Positions 27,713 to 39,458 of a stretch of 64,000 bases of DNA are shown here, piece by piece. How positions within the stretch are numbered: the first letter of the stretch is position 1; the number at the start of each line of letters is the position of its first letter. The translations under genes and the position numbers were made by a program. A model generated the notes under the pieces. The model was not told the origin of the DNA, made no database searches, and saw nothing but the letters and a program-made list of their open reading frames with translations. The stretch comes from Cloeon dipterum (Eukaryota; Arthropoda; Insecta; Ephemeroptera; Baetidae): contig NC_088790.1 in the NCBI RefSeq assembly GCF_949628265.1, positions 7,072,545 through 7,136,544 on the forward strand, read 5' to 3'.

Positions 27713-30122
27713 GTGAGTACGCAGCACCATTTTATTTCGGTTCTAGACTAATTTTTGGGCTGCTCATTCATACGTTAAAGAAAAATTTGGATCAAAGATA
27801 TAGAAACAGTGAAAAAGAACAGTTTTTCTCGGGAATATCGTAAAGAAGAGCAAAAGCAAAATTTTTGTTTTGTTTTTGTCACAGAGATTTTCCACTCTTG
27901 AATCTTGGATTCACTGATTTACCAATATTATTTCTAACTATGGCTATTCCCACAGCAAACAATCATTTTCTCTTTCGCTCGTTTAAAAAAATCCGTTATG
28001 CTTGAATTTAATTAATTAAATAATATCCGATCGTAATAGCAGCTATACGTATTGCAAAAACATGTTTTTAATGGAAAAATTAAAGTTTCCACCGGATTAA
28101 ACTTCTTACCAGTTCATATGGAAAGCTCATATGAAAGTATGGGTGGCGAAAAAAGCCGCGGTGAAAAGTACAATTTTTGCACAGCAATCATTTTGACATT
28201 TGAATGGATGCCGACAGCCTCAGCGTTTACCACCTTCATGCATGATTAACAACCGCAAAGAGTTCGCGCCAATCAAGCCGAGCACAGCCGGATCGTCTCA
28301 TTACGCTTTAAGCTGCTTGCACTGTGCATCTCTGACAAAAGAACAAAGATTTCCATGCCGGCTGCTGGACCTGCTGGACAGTTGGAGTTGCATAATAGGC
28401 TGGCTGCTTTCGGAGCAGTGTGCCGTGTCGGCGTGGCGCGTGCCTCGAATGAAAGGGAAATTATGAGAATGCGTGCGCGGCGCTCTCTTCCTTAGGACCG
28501 CCGTCTCAACGACAGCAAACGGACGGACGAGAGAGATGCTGCGTGGACCGGCGAGGATGAAAAGAACAAGCAGAGCGTGCAGCCTATACGTTTGACAGCA
28601 GGTGTGATTTGCTGCGCACACGGCAGCAGGGTCGGCTTTCGGCTTGCTCTTGTGCCGCGCTGCAGACCGATCCTCGCGTTTACCTCCCTATCTGCATTTC
28701 TTTTGCAGCTTCTGATTCAATTTAGCGGCCAGATAGGACCTGTAGAGAGAAAATTCTACGTGGTTTTGCAATTTTTAAAATTTAACCTACTGCTCATTAT
28801 CTCTGAACAAGATGTAACACCACTGGTTCATTATTGAGCATCAATTAATAAAAAATAATAATAACGCATATTTTATATTTGAAAGCCAAGTTTGTTTTTT
28901 ATAAGTCCAGCCAGCTATATGCATAATTATTGCTCCCTGGAGCAATTCCAAAACCGTCGAGGATTAGCTGCCAAAGAGGATGCCAATCAGTTTTTTGTCA
29001 AGCCTCTCAAATATTTGAAATTCTGGCCCGAGCTTCTTTTTAAGGTTCACGGCAGAAAAAAGGGATAAAATTGCCTAGCGTGATGAGAGCTCTCTGTTAT
29101 TTTTGATGGTTCATTCTAACCGATATTAGGGGCAATGCTGGCTAATGGAAAGCACTTAGACTCCTCTACTAAATATGGTGTGCGCCATGCCGGGGCATTT
29201 TTTCCGTCTTGTCGTTTCTTTTATAATACAAAATCAATTCCCGATTATATGCTTACTCATGTTTGTTTCAGTGTTATTAAAATTTTTATGTCTGAATGTG
29301 ATGTTTGATGTCTGAAAAGCCGGCTTTGGAATTAAAAAAGAGAGAAATTATATTGGATGCTGTGTTCGGTGTATTTTCCCCGCTGAGTCTGCTTTATTTA
29401 AATCAACCTGGCGGCCGTCGTGCATTCAAATTTCCACCTATCGAGTATTAAAAAGGCGCGGAGACCTTTTGAAAATCAGCGGCTGCGTTTCGCCGAGTCA
29501 TTCTCCACACAATGTGAAACAAAATTCGTGGTCGCGGCACCGGCGATATTTCTGATATTTCTCCAAGTCGGTGTTTGTTAGCATTATTGATTGCCGCCGA
29601 TCCTTTGCATGTGATCAAGTTGAGTATGAAATTCTCCGAGGCCATTAGATCACGGTCTTTTAATAGGAATTATATGTAACTCTGAATGCACCTCACAATC
29701 AGCTAGCCTTCCTAAAATAAATACAAAGCCATACTGAGTAAATATTTAATAGGTTTTTAATGTGTTGGCTTGCCCCATCATTTAACTAGGCCTAATCCTC
29801 TTATCAAACATTGCACTACTGCTGTCCTCTAATTGAGATAACCCCGGTACCAGACGGTCGAAGGTCGCGCAAAAAGCTAATCTTTTTAAGTGTGAATAGT
29901 AAAAGTCGTTCACTCACTGTCACCGCGTCAGCGGAGCGGGGTAGCAATGTCTAGTGTTATTTGAAGCAATAATAGTGCCCTTCTTGTGCAAGGGAAGAAA
30001 CGCAGGTAGAGAAATATTTCCGAAGTAGCCTTGTGGCAAGCAAGCTGACAAGCATGGCATTACTGGACTCAAAGATCTTCCATCTACCTAGAAAGTGGGT
30101 TTGATTTTTTATTTGTTTCCAG
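27713..30122. other. non-coding stretch upstream of PAQR exons
   Basis: No exon supported. It is probably an intron or the 5' region of the PAQR gene. A more GC-rich patch at about 28270-28720 and a segment at 29905-30005 ending in a donor-like CAG/GTAGAG could be untranslated first exons, but nothing confirms this. Confidence 0.4.
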
Positions 30123-31034
30123 TGTTTATCCGCTCAAATCTTGTTCCGCAAAAAATTGGCAGGTGGATGAACGAAAAAGCTCCGCCAAATAGACCTTACA
30201 AGCCGACTAACGTCGAACACGCCGCTAATGTCATCACGAATGGGGTAATGTTAAAATATTTTATTGATTCTCTTATACATTTTTTTTTAAATTCAGATCT
30301 GGATTCCATTCAGCATTTGGGGATCATTTTCCCTGTTGCACCGCTCCACAAATTGGCCACAACTTTTAGTCGCTGTTGTTTATGGAGTGTCGATAATTTC
30401 AATTTTCACCCTGTCAACTGTTTTCCACTATACGCTTTTCTGCCGCCGAGAAGGGTAACAGATATTTAAATGTTTATAATACTTTTTTATTAATTGATAT
30501 CGCAGGCCTATCAAAGAAGCCCTCCACAGATGCGACCGGGCCATGATTTACGTTTTCATAGCAGCCTCCTACTTTCCCTGGCTGACTCTGACTAGAGTAC
30601 CTACCGAAGGTCTCGTTGCCGAGATGTGGTGGTTGATTTGGGTGTTTGCCTCCTTAGGAATAATTTACCAGCAGATTTACCATGAGCGATTTAAGTGGCT
30701 GGAAACTATTTTCTACCTGACAATGGGAATCGCACCTGGACTCGCGTTTTTATCAATTGTGAGTAAAAATTTTAATATATATGTGCTAAATTTTAACTAT
30801 CTTTGCTTTTACTGAATGCAGGATATTCCGTCAATTTTTAAAATTCAAGTTGGAGGTGCATTTTATATTTTGGGCGTATTTTTCTTCAAAATGGATGGAA
30901 GAATTCCTTTTGCCCATGCGATTTGGCATTTTCTTGGAGCAATCGCTGCTTGCATCCATCTATTGACTGTCCTTGAAACTTTGTACGTTGAAGATCCGTC
31001 CGTTACTGAAGGGCTTCTCAAGTTCGAGCCGTGA
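30123..31034 (+). CDS. PAQR-family membrane protein, MMD-like (monocyte to macrophage differentiation factor type)
   Basis: Exons are 30123-30244, 30297-30454, 30506-30758 and 30822-31034, with phases that match. Taking the ATG at 30167 gives 233 residues, close to vertebrate MMD (about 238). The N-terminus may extend upstream. Visible hallmarks are PTNVEHAANVITNG (residues 13-26), STVFH with the PAQR Ser-x3-His (S66, H70), HRCDRAMIY with the conserved Asp89, and FAHAIWH with His-x3-His (H195, H199). In PAQR proteins these residues form the intramembrane metal site. Several hydrophobic segments fit the seven-helix fold. Human MMD/MMD2 are endomembrane proteins linked to MAPK signalling; the same role here is inference. 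The 5' end is unresolved: the strong acceptor at 30121-30122 opens in a frame that does not join the candidate exon at 27632. Confidence 0.88.
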
Positions 31035-31318
31035 ATATCGTAGCAAACGTGTAGTTCAATACTAAAATTACAATCAGAATCATTAAGACCTTGGAGAGTG
31101 ATACAGTATTGTTTTTCATTAAATTCCACAACGCAGAAATATATTTTGGGAAACTAAAATTACCAAGAGAAAATTTCTTCCACATTTTCCACGTTTCAAA
31201 CTCTCACTTTTATCTAAACGTAGCATAATTTAAAAGTGATTTTGTGTAATAGGAGTAAAGCACGGGCCTCACACTAGTTTGACTACCTCATATTATGTTT
31301 GCTAAGTGTTTGTAAGCC

Positions 31319-31324
31319 AATAAA
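31319..31324 (+). terminator. polyadenylation signal AATAAA of the PAQR gene
   Basis: Canonical AATAAA about 285 bases after the PAQR stop codon, in AT-rich 3' sequence. Confidence 0.5.
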
Positions 31325-32550
31325 ATGCGGATATCACTTAACTTCTCCAACTAATTTTATTATAATACAAAGTAGATGAACTTATTATAAAGAACATCTT
31401 TGAGAGCTGTGTTGAAAATCATTCGTAATGCTCCGTGCAGCCTCGCCTCACTAGAAATAATACAATTTCAATCCAAGGATAGAGATAATTACACGGCATT
31501 TCAATATTCGGTGTATTGCCGCCTTCTCATTTTTTTCCTATACCGGGAGGAATAAATTGTGTACGCTACAAGGCAGCAGCAGCAGCAGCAATATAGCCAC
31601 CCGTTGGAAGCGCGTCCCTCTCGTAAATACACACACGGCATAAATATTTTCCCTTTCGAGCAGCAACAAGCCCTCAAGTTCCAGCCGGCAATAAATAATA
31701 ACAATGTGCTCGACGCGCATATATAGTAGTAATATGCTGGGCACTCATTCATTTTGCCTTTAATATTAATATATTTTCCAGCAATGGCACAACAATTACT
31801 GGTTTCGAACAGAGTCGACGACAGTGGGAATAAAGGTGCTGCTTCTTCTCCGTGCCGGCACCAAAATCGATATTTCATTTATATTTATGCATTCTATATG
31901 TATCATTATCAGATAGGCTGATCAAGGCTGGTAATTAAAACTTCCAAGTGTGCTCATTTCGGTTTTAGCTACTGGCGTCGAATTTTTCAGAATGGGTGAG
32001 GCCACACACTCAAGCGCGTTGCCCGTTTCATTCAGAAGCAGATGTTTTACTTCGCAGAGGTCTCGCTAAATTATTTCATTCATAAATTGCAGACAGAGAT
32101 GACTTTAAGTGTACGGGAAAAAATTACATCTCTGAGATCAGCATTGACTCGTAATATTAGGAAAAGCATTAAAACATTCAAAAAATTTTATTCAGCACAC
32201 ACTTGTCAACCATTGGTAATAATAAATTCGATAAATTCAGCCATCCAATTTTTTTATCTTTTCAATTTCTCTTGGCAGCAATAAAGATTTTTCAAGTACT
32301 CCTCGCTCAATATTAACCTGACTTGTTCAAAAATCAAATCGAGAGATATGCGGTGGAAATAATTATTCTGAAGCAGGGTTACTAGCGCAATCTACCGCCG
32401 CTGATCGAAACGCGGTGCTTCTCGTGTTATCCCGCGGAGCGTATTTGCGCAATTAACTTCTAGCATAAATTTATGGCTATTTCGTTTCTTAAAATTGAAA
32501 TTAAAATGCGTTTCTTATAATATTGTTATCTATTGGTTTGGTGACATAAT
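31325..32550. other. intergenic, no gene seen
   Basis: Non-coding AT-rich DNA with a short CAG trinucleotide run at about 31574-31590. The open frame through the CAG run gives low-complexity cysteine and leucine and is not convincing. Confidence 0.5.
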
Positions 32551-33070
32551 ATAAAGAATTCAATAAATTAGAAAGTGCTAAATCTAGATTTTTTAAAAAG
32601 GCGCTAGGAGTTGATAAACGAATGCGTTCTAGATTGGTTTATGAACTTGTACAGACCGACCTATTCGTAAATGAGCTAAAATCAAAATTCTCTCTCACTT
32701 GTTCCGAAGCTTTTGTCAAGTTTGTATAAGTAATATGAATATATGATATATCAAAAAGCAAAATATTGATCCAAAATTATATTATACTCCCGCAATGTTA
32801 AATACTGATTGGAAGAAAACGAATTGTAAGGATCGTTCCATGTTAACCAGATATTCTTTTCATGGATATCATTTTCTTATTTGCACAAATTCTTGTTTTC
32901 ACCTGGATGTTCCTGACAAATGTAAATGTAGTTATTGTAATGCTGATCTGTATAGTATCTACCATATTCTTGATTGTCCTCTGAAACCTTTGACTTTAAC
33001 CAAAGCTGCCTCATATAAATGCTGGAAATAGTTGTACGCCGTTGGCGTTTAATAAATATTCTATTCTATA
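32551..33070 (+). mobile_element. decayed non-LTR retrotransposon (LINE) 3' fragment
   Basis: Two open pieces in different frames resemble the C-terminal tail of a LINE ORF2. The first, 32551 to about 32728, contains SRFFKKALGVDKRMRSRLVY. The second, about 32797-33031, contains LTRYSFHGYHF and a cysteine/histidine knuckle of the form CKCSYC...HILDC, as in Jockey- or R1-like elements. It ends at an AT-rich tail with a short repeated TATTCTA unit (about 33056-33070). The reverse transcriptase core is missing and the frames are broken, so this is a 5'-truncated dead copy. The clade is uncertain. Confidence 0.7.
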
Positions 33071-33126
33071 ATATAAAGAATGAATGTTTGTGATAAAAAA
33101 GGTATTTTTTTTACTTAAATTTATGC

Positions 33127-33132
33127 TTTATT
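33127..33132 (-). terminator. polyadenylation signal AATAAA of the beta-mannosidase gene
   Basis: AATAAA on the minus strand about 50 bases after the stop codon of the beta-mannosidase gene. Confidence 0.6.
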
Positions 33133-33181
33133 ACATTTTTCCTGCTTAAAGAAAAATAGCTGAAAACATAAACACACGTTC

Positions 33182-36100
33182 TTATGGCCAGTTGTGCGTT
33201 AGCGAAGTCACAGTCAACTTCGACTGCAATTCTTCAGGCGTTATATCCACCAGGGCGAAATACTGAACGGTTTTAGTGGCAGTAGCTTGGATGAACCCAT
33301 TTTCAGAGAATCTGCCCTTAGCGTCTGCAGCATCCAGCCAAACAAATGGTGCCACGCTGTCAGTGCTTACAACAACGTCAAATGCACGCACGTAGCGGGA
33401 TGAAGGAAGGCTTGCAACGGAATCGGAGACACCAGAAACCTGCATTTGCGAATAAAAAAAAATTATAAAATAAAAATAAGTTTTTTATCCAACTCAAAAA
33501 TTTAAACCTGAAGTTGAGGCTTGTTTACGATTCCCAAAACCGAGCTGAATTTGGCAGGCAACACGAAGTTCTCAGACAAGACCTGGGACTCGTCACTAGA
33601 GAGCATTTGGACTGTCAAAAAGCATGAATCTTCTGGAATTCGACTTCCAGCTTTCCTTGATAAACTTTCGCAGCCAGCGGTGTTTAAAATCGTTGTTAAA
33701 GGTTGCGAAAATACTTCAACAGCTGAATTGTTAGTCTGGAACAAATACCCAACAAAATGTACATTTAAAACTCGTCAATTTTAAGATTTGCGCAATCAAA
33801 CCAGTATAAATGGCTGTGTGAATGAGTAAATGGAATCCAGCTTGGACCACGAGAAAACGTTCACTTTAATAACTGCATCTCCAAATTCTTCCAAATTATC
33901 ATTAATCGCATGGACGGAAAGCCTTTGGTCGGGAGTAACATAGGGAGAAACGAGGAACGGGTTGTACATTTTTGCCGCGTAGTAGTGCATCATTTTCCAA
34001 GTTCCATCATGTTCTGTTTTGCATTGCAACTAAGTATATAATTAATTATTTGCAAATTATTTTTACGGATTCCTGCCCAGGTGGGGGCATTCCAAATGTC
34101 ATTCAGTTGCCAATACAAGGATCCCATCGTGAGGCCTTCCCCTGTTGGTGCATCGTACCAGCCCCTCCAACGCCTGTGACATTCTGCCTCGGTTTTAGTG
34201 GACATTGCTTGATAAATCTGGTGAAATGACAATGGCACACTATACTTTGGGCGATCCAGCCACATTTAAAGTTTACCTGGGTGAGGTACGTGAATTTTTC
34301 AAACGTTTCACGCGTATTCCAATTAAACTGACCGCCAGGCAACAGTCTACTCTCAACCTGATAGGTAAGCTCGAAATTTCCATTTGGGTGATGCTGTCTT
34401 TGATTGATTATTTCACTGTTCAGGCCCAAGTCCAGGTCATTGATGCTAATATCCTGATTAAGTGCCCACATCGAAGGGAAGGATTGGAATCCGAATTCCG
34501 AGGCGAACCGCGTGCGTGGATAAATAGCGGGGTCCCATCCGTCAGACAGATAAATATAGAAGTGGACTATAAATAATAATTGCAATGATATATTATTTCA
34601 AGTAAACTTATAGGACATACTATCTCCATAGAGAGCGCTGTATGGGTCATCAGAAACATACCCATCTTCCTCGGATTTTATTCCATTTGAAGGACTAGAC
34701 ACTAAATAGTTTCTTGTCGGATCTTCGGCGTTAACTAGGGGCTTTACCGTGTCAACGTAAAGTTTGATGTAATCTGCTTTGTAGGCAGAAAAATTAGATG
34801 CTGTTTGGTACCTGAAATAGAAATTTATCTTAAACTACATTAACTACTCAACTATAAATTATACCAATTTCCTATAAGTGCAGCCTCGTTTTCATTATTA
34901 CCAGCCCAAAGGGCAATGCTTGTGTGGTGCTGCAACCGGCGGACGGTTTGGACAATCTCAGTGCGGACGCTGCTCAAGAACGGCTCGTCCACCGGGTACA
35001 TGCTGCACGCAAATAAAAAGTCTTGCCACACCAGAATGCCCAGCTCGTCGCACAACTGAAATTATGCAACGCGCGTTACGTCCAAGTTGCGCAGGCTGCC
35101 TTGTTGCGTGAACCTGATAAAAGCGGTCGCTCTCATATACTCCGCCGCCCCACACACGCAGCATATTAAAGCCTGCCTCAGCGGATGCCCTCAATAGATT
35201 TTCAGCATACTGGTCGGTGGAACCAAACTCAGGTAGTACATGTGCTGGAATCCAGTTGGAACCCTTCATGAAGATTGGGGACCCATTAACCTCAAAATAA
35301 AAGTGACGGCCTGTTGAGTTGTTTAAACATAAGCAAATTCTTGAAATATTTGACAATTTCTTGTAAACCTTTTGTTTGGTCATTTGGGTCAACGAAATCT
35401 TGCACGACCTTTAAAGTCCTGAAAGCAATCGTATCATTTTTTTCTGCAGTTTCAGCTACGCCATCGGGAATGTATCGAACTGTTGCTTGGTACAACTTGC
35501 GTCCACGTCCAATGCCATTCGGATACCATGTTTGAACCGAACCCTAATTAAATGTTAAATGAATGGCCTATATGTTTCCTGTTTAAATGTTAATCCTTAC
35601 TGCTGGGACGTTTAATGATGTCGTGAAAACAATTTCTCCTTGCTGCCCCTGATAGTTAACTTTTTTCGTTGCACTTTGCAAAACATCATCAAGTTGGATT
35701 TCAAACTGCAAATCTCCAGAGCCGGATGACTGCTCTCTAGATAAAAGTTCGGCGTACACAGTGAGTTGTACCTATTATTCGATATAAATGAGTGTCTTGG
35801 CAAGATAAAACTAAGATTTTTACAATCCATTGCTGATTTGCGTCCGAGTACTGAATATCGTAAACTGTGTCTCTGATTAGCAACGTGTCATACGCTTCAA
35901 CATAAACCTTTTTCCTAGAATAACATTGCATATAAATTTCGAAAACTGTTAATTGATACCAGTACTAGAGTGTGAATTATATATAATTAAAAATGTGTAT
36001 ATTCACCAAATCCCGGCAGAAGGGAAAGCTGGTCCCCAATCCCAGCTAAAGGATGCTTGCATTTTCCTGACTTGGTTGGCATGACACTCGCCTTGAAATT

Positions 36101-37541
36101 CGGGAGCAACGCACTCAGGTGCGACAAATGTTTCGGCAGACCTGTTTGCAGCGTACTCAATTGCAGATGGCAGAACGACCGTCAGTGTGTTCACCTAGTT
36201 TATCTCAATTTTAATTATCGCTCTTTTATTCTTTTCCGCAAACATACAGTTTCTGGTGTGAATGGAATAACGTATCGCACAAACATGTTGCCCACGGTGA
36301 CTGGTTGCTCATTGTTGATGTGAATTTGCCCGTAGGTGTCAACGCCCTCAAAGACAAGATTTACTTGCCGTTTTCCTACGAACTCGGCAGGAACTACAAA
36401 TATATAACACGTAGTACAGATTCATGAAACCAAATTTCCCCCAATGCGTGTTGAACTGATTTTGATTTATTGCAGACTTGGTAATGAATGTGGTGATCTG
36501 CGAACTACTTGAGTATTTAAAATCATTTATGCTGCGGTGAAATGGCCGATATAGACTTAATCGCATTTTTAAGAAAGTACTGCGAAATTTTTGCCAAAGG
36601 TAATATTGATCGAATTCAATTTTTTACATCATGGTGCTCTTGGTGAAGGCGACTTCACCCTTAACACGGGACTGTGGTTATAGAATCGTGTTTTGCCACA
36701 GCAATAGTGGGATCGACCAAAATTATACCGTTTTAAATACAATATGTGACAAAGTCTAGACTGGCCAATAAATCGCAGTATGAATGAAATGCCATTTTGC
36801 GCCTCGTTATTTGACAAGTTAATAAAAAATTATTTATTTTGAATTAATGCCTGCCACAGCATTAGCATGCCAAGTTTTTAATATTCAAATTTATTTAATT
36901 TTTAGGTGAATTTAATTAATTCATTTAAGTGAATCATTTATGCAAGAAGTTTTGACTGTCTAAGAATGTTGTGGTGCGGTCCTCTGTTATATAATGAATC
37001 TGTATTATGTAATCAGTAAATAATTTTTGATGGTTTTTGCCAACAAACACGATTGTGTAAATCAATATTAGTTGATTTACTAAAAAAATATCTGAAAAAT
37101 ATGAGAAAATTCGTAAAGTGTGTCATTTAATTTTAGTTCTATATAGATAAAATACTGATAAGTGTGTGATGTGTGATATATCTAATACCTTGAAACTGCC
37201 TGGTGAAAGTCCATGTGTCGTAACCCACCCAGCGATACATATGGTCGTTGAAACGATAGTAAAAATCTGTATCCAAAATTCCAGCATTTTTTAAATCAGA
37301 GTAAATCCCTCCAGGCACAGTTGCAGCAATGTTAATAGCTATAATATATGATTAATTTGAACGGTTTTTTATAGATTTCAACTAATTAAGATAAGCACAA
37401 AAATAGCTTACAGCCGTTGTTGTTAGCCACCGTCCAAATGTTTTCGCTTGCCGCCGCACCAAGATCCAATCGAAGGGCACATTGGGCTAAACCAGCGAAA
37501 GCCAAAACGAAACTTGTCACTATAAACAAGTTGACCCCCAT
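33182..37541 (-). CDS. beta-mannosidase (glycoside hydrolase family 2), one frameshift in exon 3
   Basis: Fifteen exons: 37412-37541, 37189-37338, 36248-36394, 36007-36194, 35824-35914, 35601-35771, 35369-35543, 35114-35310, 34865-35055, 34621-34811, 34277-34566, 34067-34217, 33802-34013, 33508-33735, 33182-33439. Apart from one extra base in exon 3, all phases join, giving about 922 residues (human MANBA is about 879). Residues 1-21 are a signal peptide, so the product is lysosomal or secreted. It would remove terminal beta-mannose from N-glycan breakdown products or dietary mannan oligosaccharides. Visible motifs are LCDELGILVWQDF, WAGNNENE (acid/base Glu about 471), RFASEFGFQS (nucleophile Glu about 567) and GSLYWQLNDIW, all typical of the GH2 beta-mannosidase barrel. 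A GATA-type site lies upstream. Exon 3 carries a four-base A run where three keep the frame (see 36360-36363). Confidence 0.93.
36360..36363 (-). other. single-base frameshift in beta-mannosidase exon 3
   Basis: On the coding strand the run is GTAAAATCTT. The upstream frame reads VPAEFVGKRQV and the downstream frame reads LVFEGVDTYGQ. Both match the N-terminal GH2 domain, but they are offset by one base, and the first frame meets TGA soon after. Flanking exon phases agree only if one A is removed. Either the base is an assembly or homopolymer error, or this allele is non-functional. Confidence 0.8.
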
Positions 37542-37627
37542 TGCGGCGTTTCTCTCTTACAATAATAGAGTGTTCTGGTAGCCTCTGCTTTCTTGCTTTT
37601 GGAGTTTGTCCGCTCGTTCATATATTA

Positions 37628-37635
37628 TCTTATCA
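37628..37635 (-). promoter_or_regulatory. GATA-type site upstream of beta-mannosidase
   Basis: On the minus strand the sequence reads TGATAAGA, overlapping a second GATAA, about 90 bases upstream of the start codon and next to an AT-rich TATA-like stretch. TGATAAGA is the classic site of gut GATA factors in insect digestive-enzyme promoters. The role here is inferred. Confidence 0.4.
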
Positions 37636-37641
37636 AGCCAC

Positions 37642-38910
37642 TCGACATTCGGTTAAAAATATATTTTTGTCGGGTCACTTGATCCACACAGTCAATCATT
37701 TTTTATGCGTTGATTTTTCCAAAGCCACATTCAAAATTGTTTTGTTTCAAAAATGGATAGCCCGATGGCCCTCTGTGTATAAATTTTGTTTTACCTCATT
37801 TTCAATATAGGATTTTAGGCCAAGTGCCTGAGATATCTTCCCATCAGAGAAATGCATTTTAGGAAAAAAGTTAGAAATACACGCGCAGATTAATCTTTAA
37901 ATTTAAATGATCTGAATTACTTTACACTGCACAGAAAATTAATTCAATATCGAATGGTTAACTATAATTCTAATTCTATTAGGAAAAACTCAAATAACAC
38001 ATACGTTTTCTGAAAGTATATAGTAGCGTAAGTTTCGAACCCTTAGGCCTCATCAGCAAATCAGTTGATTTTCTTTTAAAATAGTTTAAGATCAGTATGA
38101 CTCACCACTAGTGAATCATACTGATACATGATGAGTTAGCAGCACCAGTATTGTCTGTACCATCGAATGACAATTCGTTTTATTTGTATCGCAATCCACA
38201 TAACATGATATATTTGGCACTTGATAAATTTGTGAAATACCGAATCAATCTTTTAATTTGTTATGCAAAATGTTGATCTAAAACAAATGAAAAACTAAAC
38301 TTACAATGTCAGAGTAAATTTAGATGATATATGAAGCATAAATTTAATACTTAATTGACACTAGCACAATATTGTAATCTTTATTGATGCATGTACATAG
38401 GACATTATCTCCTCTTTTATGTCTAAATCGAGTTGAATAATGAGCTTGAGTTGTTGCTCAAGTATCAAATATACCCGCATGTTTGCTAACTCATGTTTTC
38501 CACGAAAATTGCTACGATTGCACGTCACACATGCCGGTCCTCCTCATCGGTCCAAAACGTTTCACCTGTCAATATGCAATTAATTTCACTCTACTAAACC
38601 TTCATCAATGACAAAAGCTATTCGCTGTAGACATTTCGAGTGAATATTTATTTAAGATAGATCTCAACTACGTAGAAGCCTCTAGTCATAAATCAAATAT
38701 GCGGTCGTTGCTTTGTTATTTACTTTTCTTACTCATCGGTCCACTTTTGTCATTACATTGATAAAAATCTTGTCATGATGTTGCTGCCTTTTTGAGAGGA
38801 GACGTTTCTTTATTTCAACAGAAAAATTAGAGAATTTCTTTCTTATATCAATGAATTTTTCATTTTTATTATTTTTATGTGTATAATAAATTATTTGAAA
38901 TGCAGGAAAT
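37642..38910. other. intergenic between beta-mannosidase and EB-A
   Basis: AT-rich, no coding signal. It contains a short hairpin (38091-38125). It separates the 5' end of the beta-mannosidase gene from the 3' end of EB-A. Confidence 0.5.
38091..38125. repeat. 35-bp inverted repeat (hairpin)
   Basis: ATCAGTATGA and TCATACTGAT are exact reverse complements. Inside them, after a one-base mismatch, lie TCAC and GTGA around a five-base loop. No gene or known element is attached. Confidence 0.7.
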
Positions 38911-39388
38911 TTAACACATTTTTAATAAAAGTGCAGCAATTGCGAAGATAATGATGGCCACACTGTTTCGGACACCTAGAATGCAATTAAAAAATTAAAA
39001 CCAATTCCTGCATGCATGTTAAGAGCTATTTACCTGAATTGCATTTATTTTGATTTAAATCAGCAACATAAGCTGACGTGCAGGTACACTTATTTTCAAT
39101 GCAATCCACCCGATCTGTTTGGCCGTCACTCAGGATGCATTCTTTTTTGTCAGTGCACTGCTCATCCAGTTCTGCAAAGGAAATAGCAATTGGTTAATTT
39201 CCGTTCTTTAAATTAATATTTCAAATCTATAAAGAAAATTAATTTTGGGCTCTTTAAATAAGTTTATCACAATTTATATGGTACATTCGAACCATCCAGA
39301 TGAAGTGCTTGTTAAGGGATTTACTGTAAAAACACTTCTCTTAAAAAAAAAAAATAGCAGATACCAGATATCTCTCAGTCAATTTTAT

Positions 39389-39458
<70 letters not shown>

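Noticed and set aside
30054-30094. ATG followed by an open stretch and a GT, as a possible first PAQR exon
   Set aside because: The intron to the acceptor at 30121 would be only about 26 bases and the phase does not join.
31501-31878. Minus-strand frame rich in cysteine and leucine
   Set aside because: It is a read-through of a CAG trinucleotide run with low-complexity output.
33521-33784. 87-codon plus-strand open frame
   Set aside because: Antisense shadow of a beta-mannosidase exon whose frame, splice sites and homology are clear.
38030-38060. GGTTCGAA-like sequence suggesting a tRNA T-arm
   Set aside because: No acceptor, D or anticodon arms at the right spacing.
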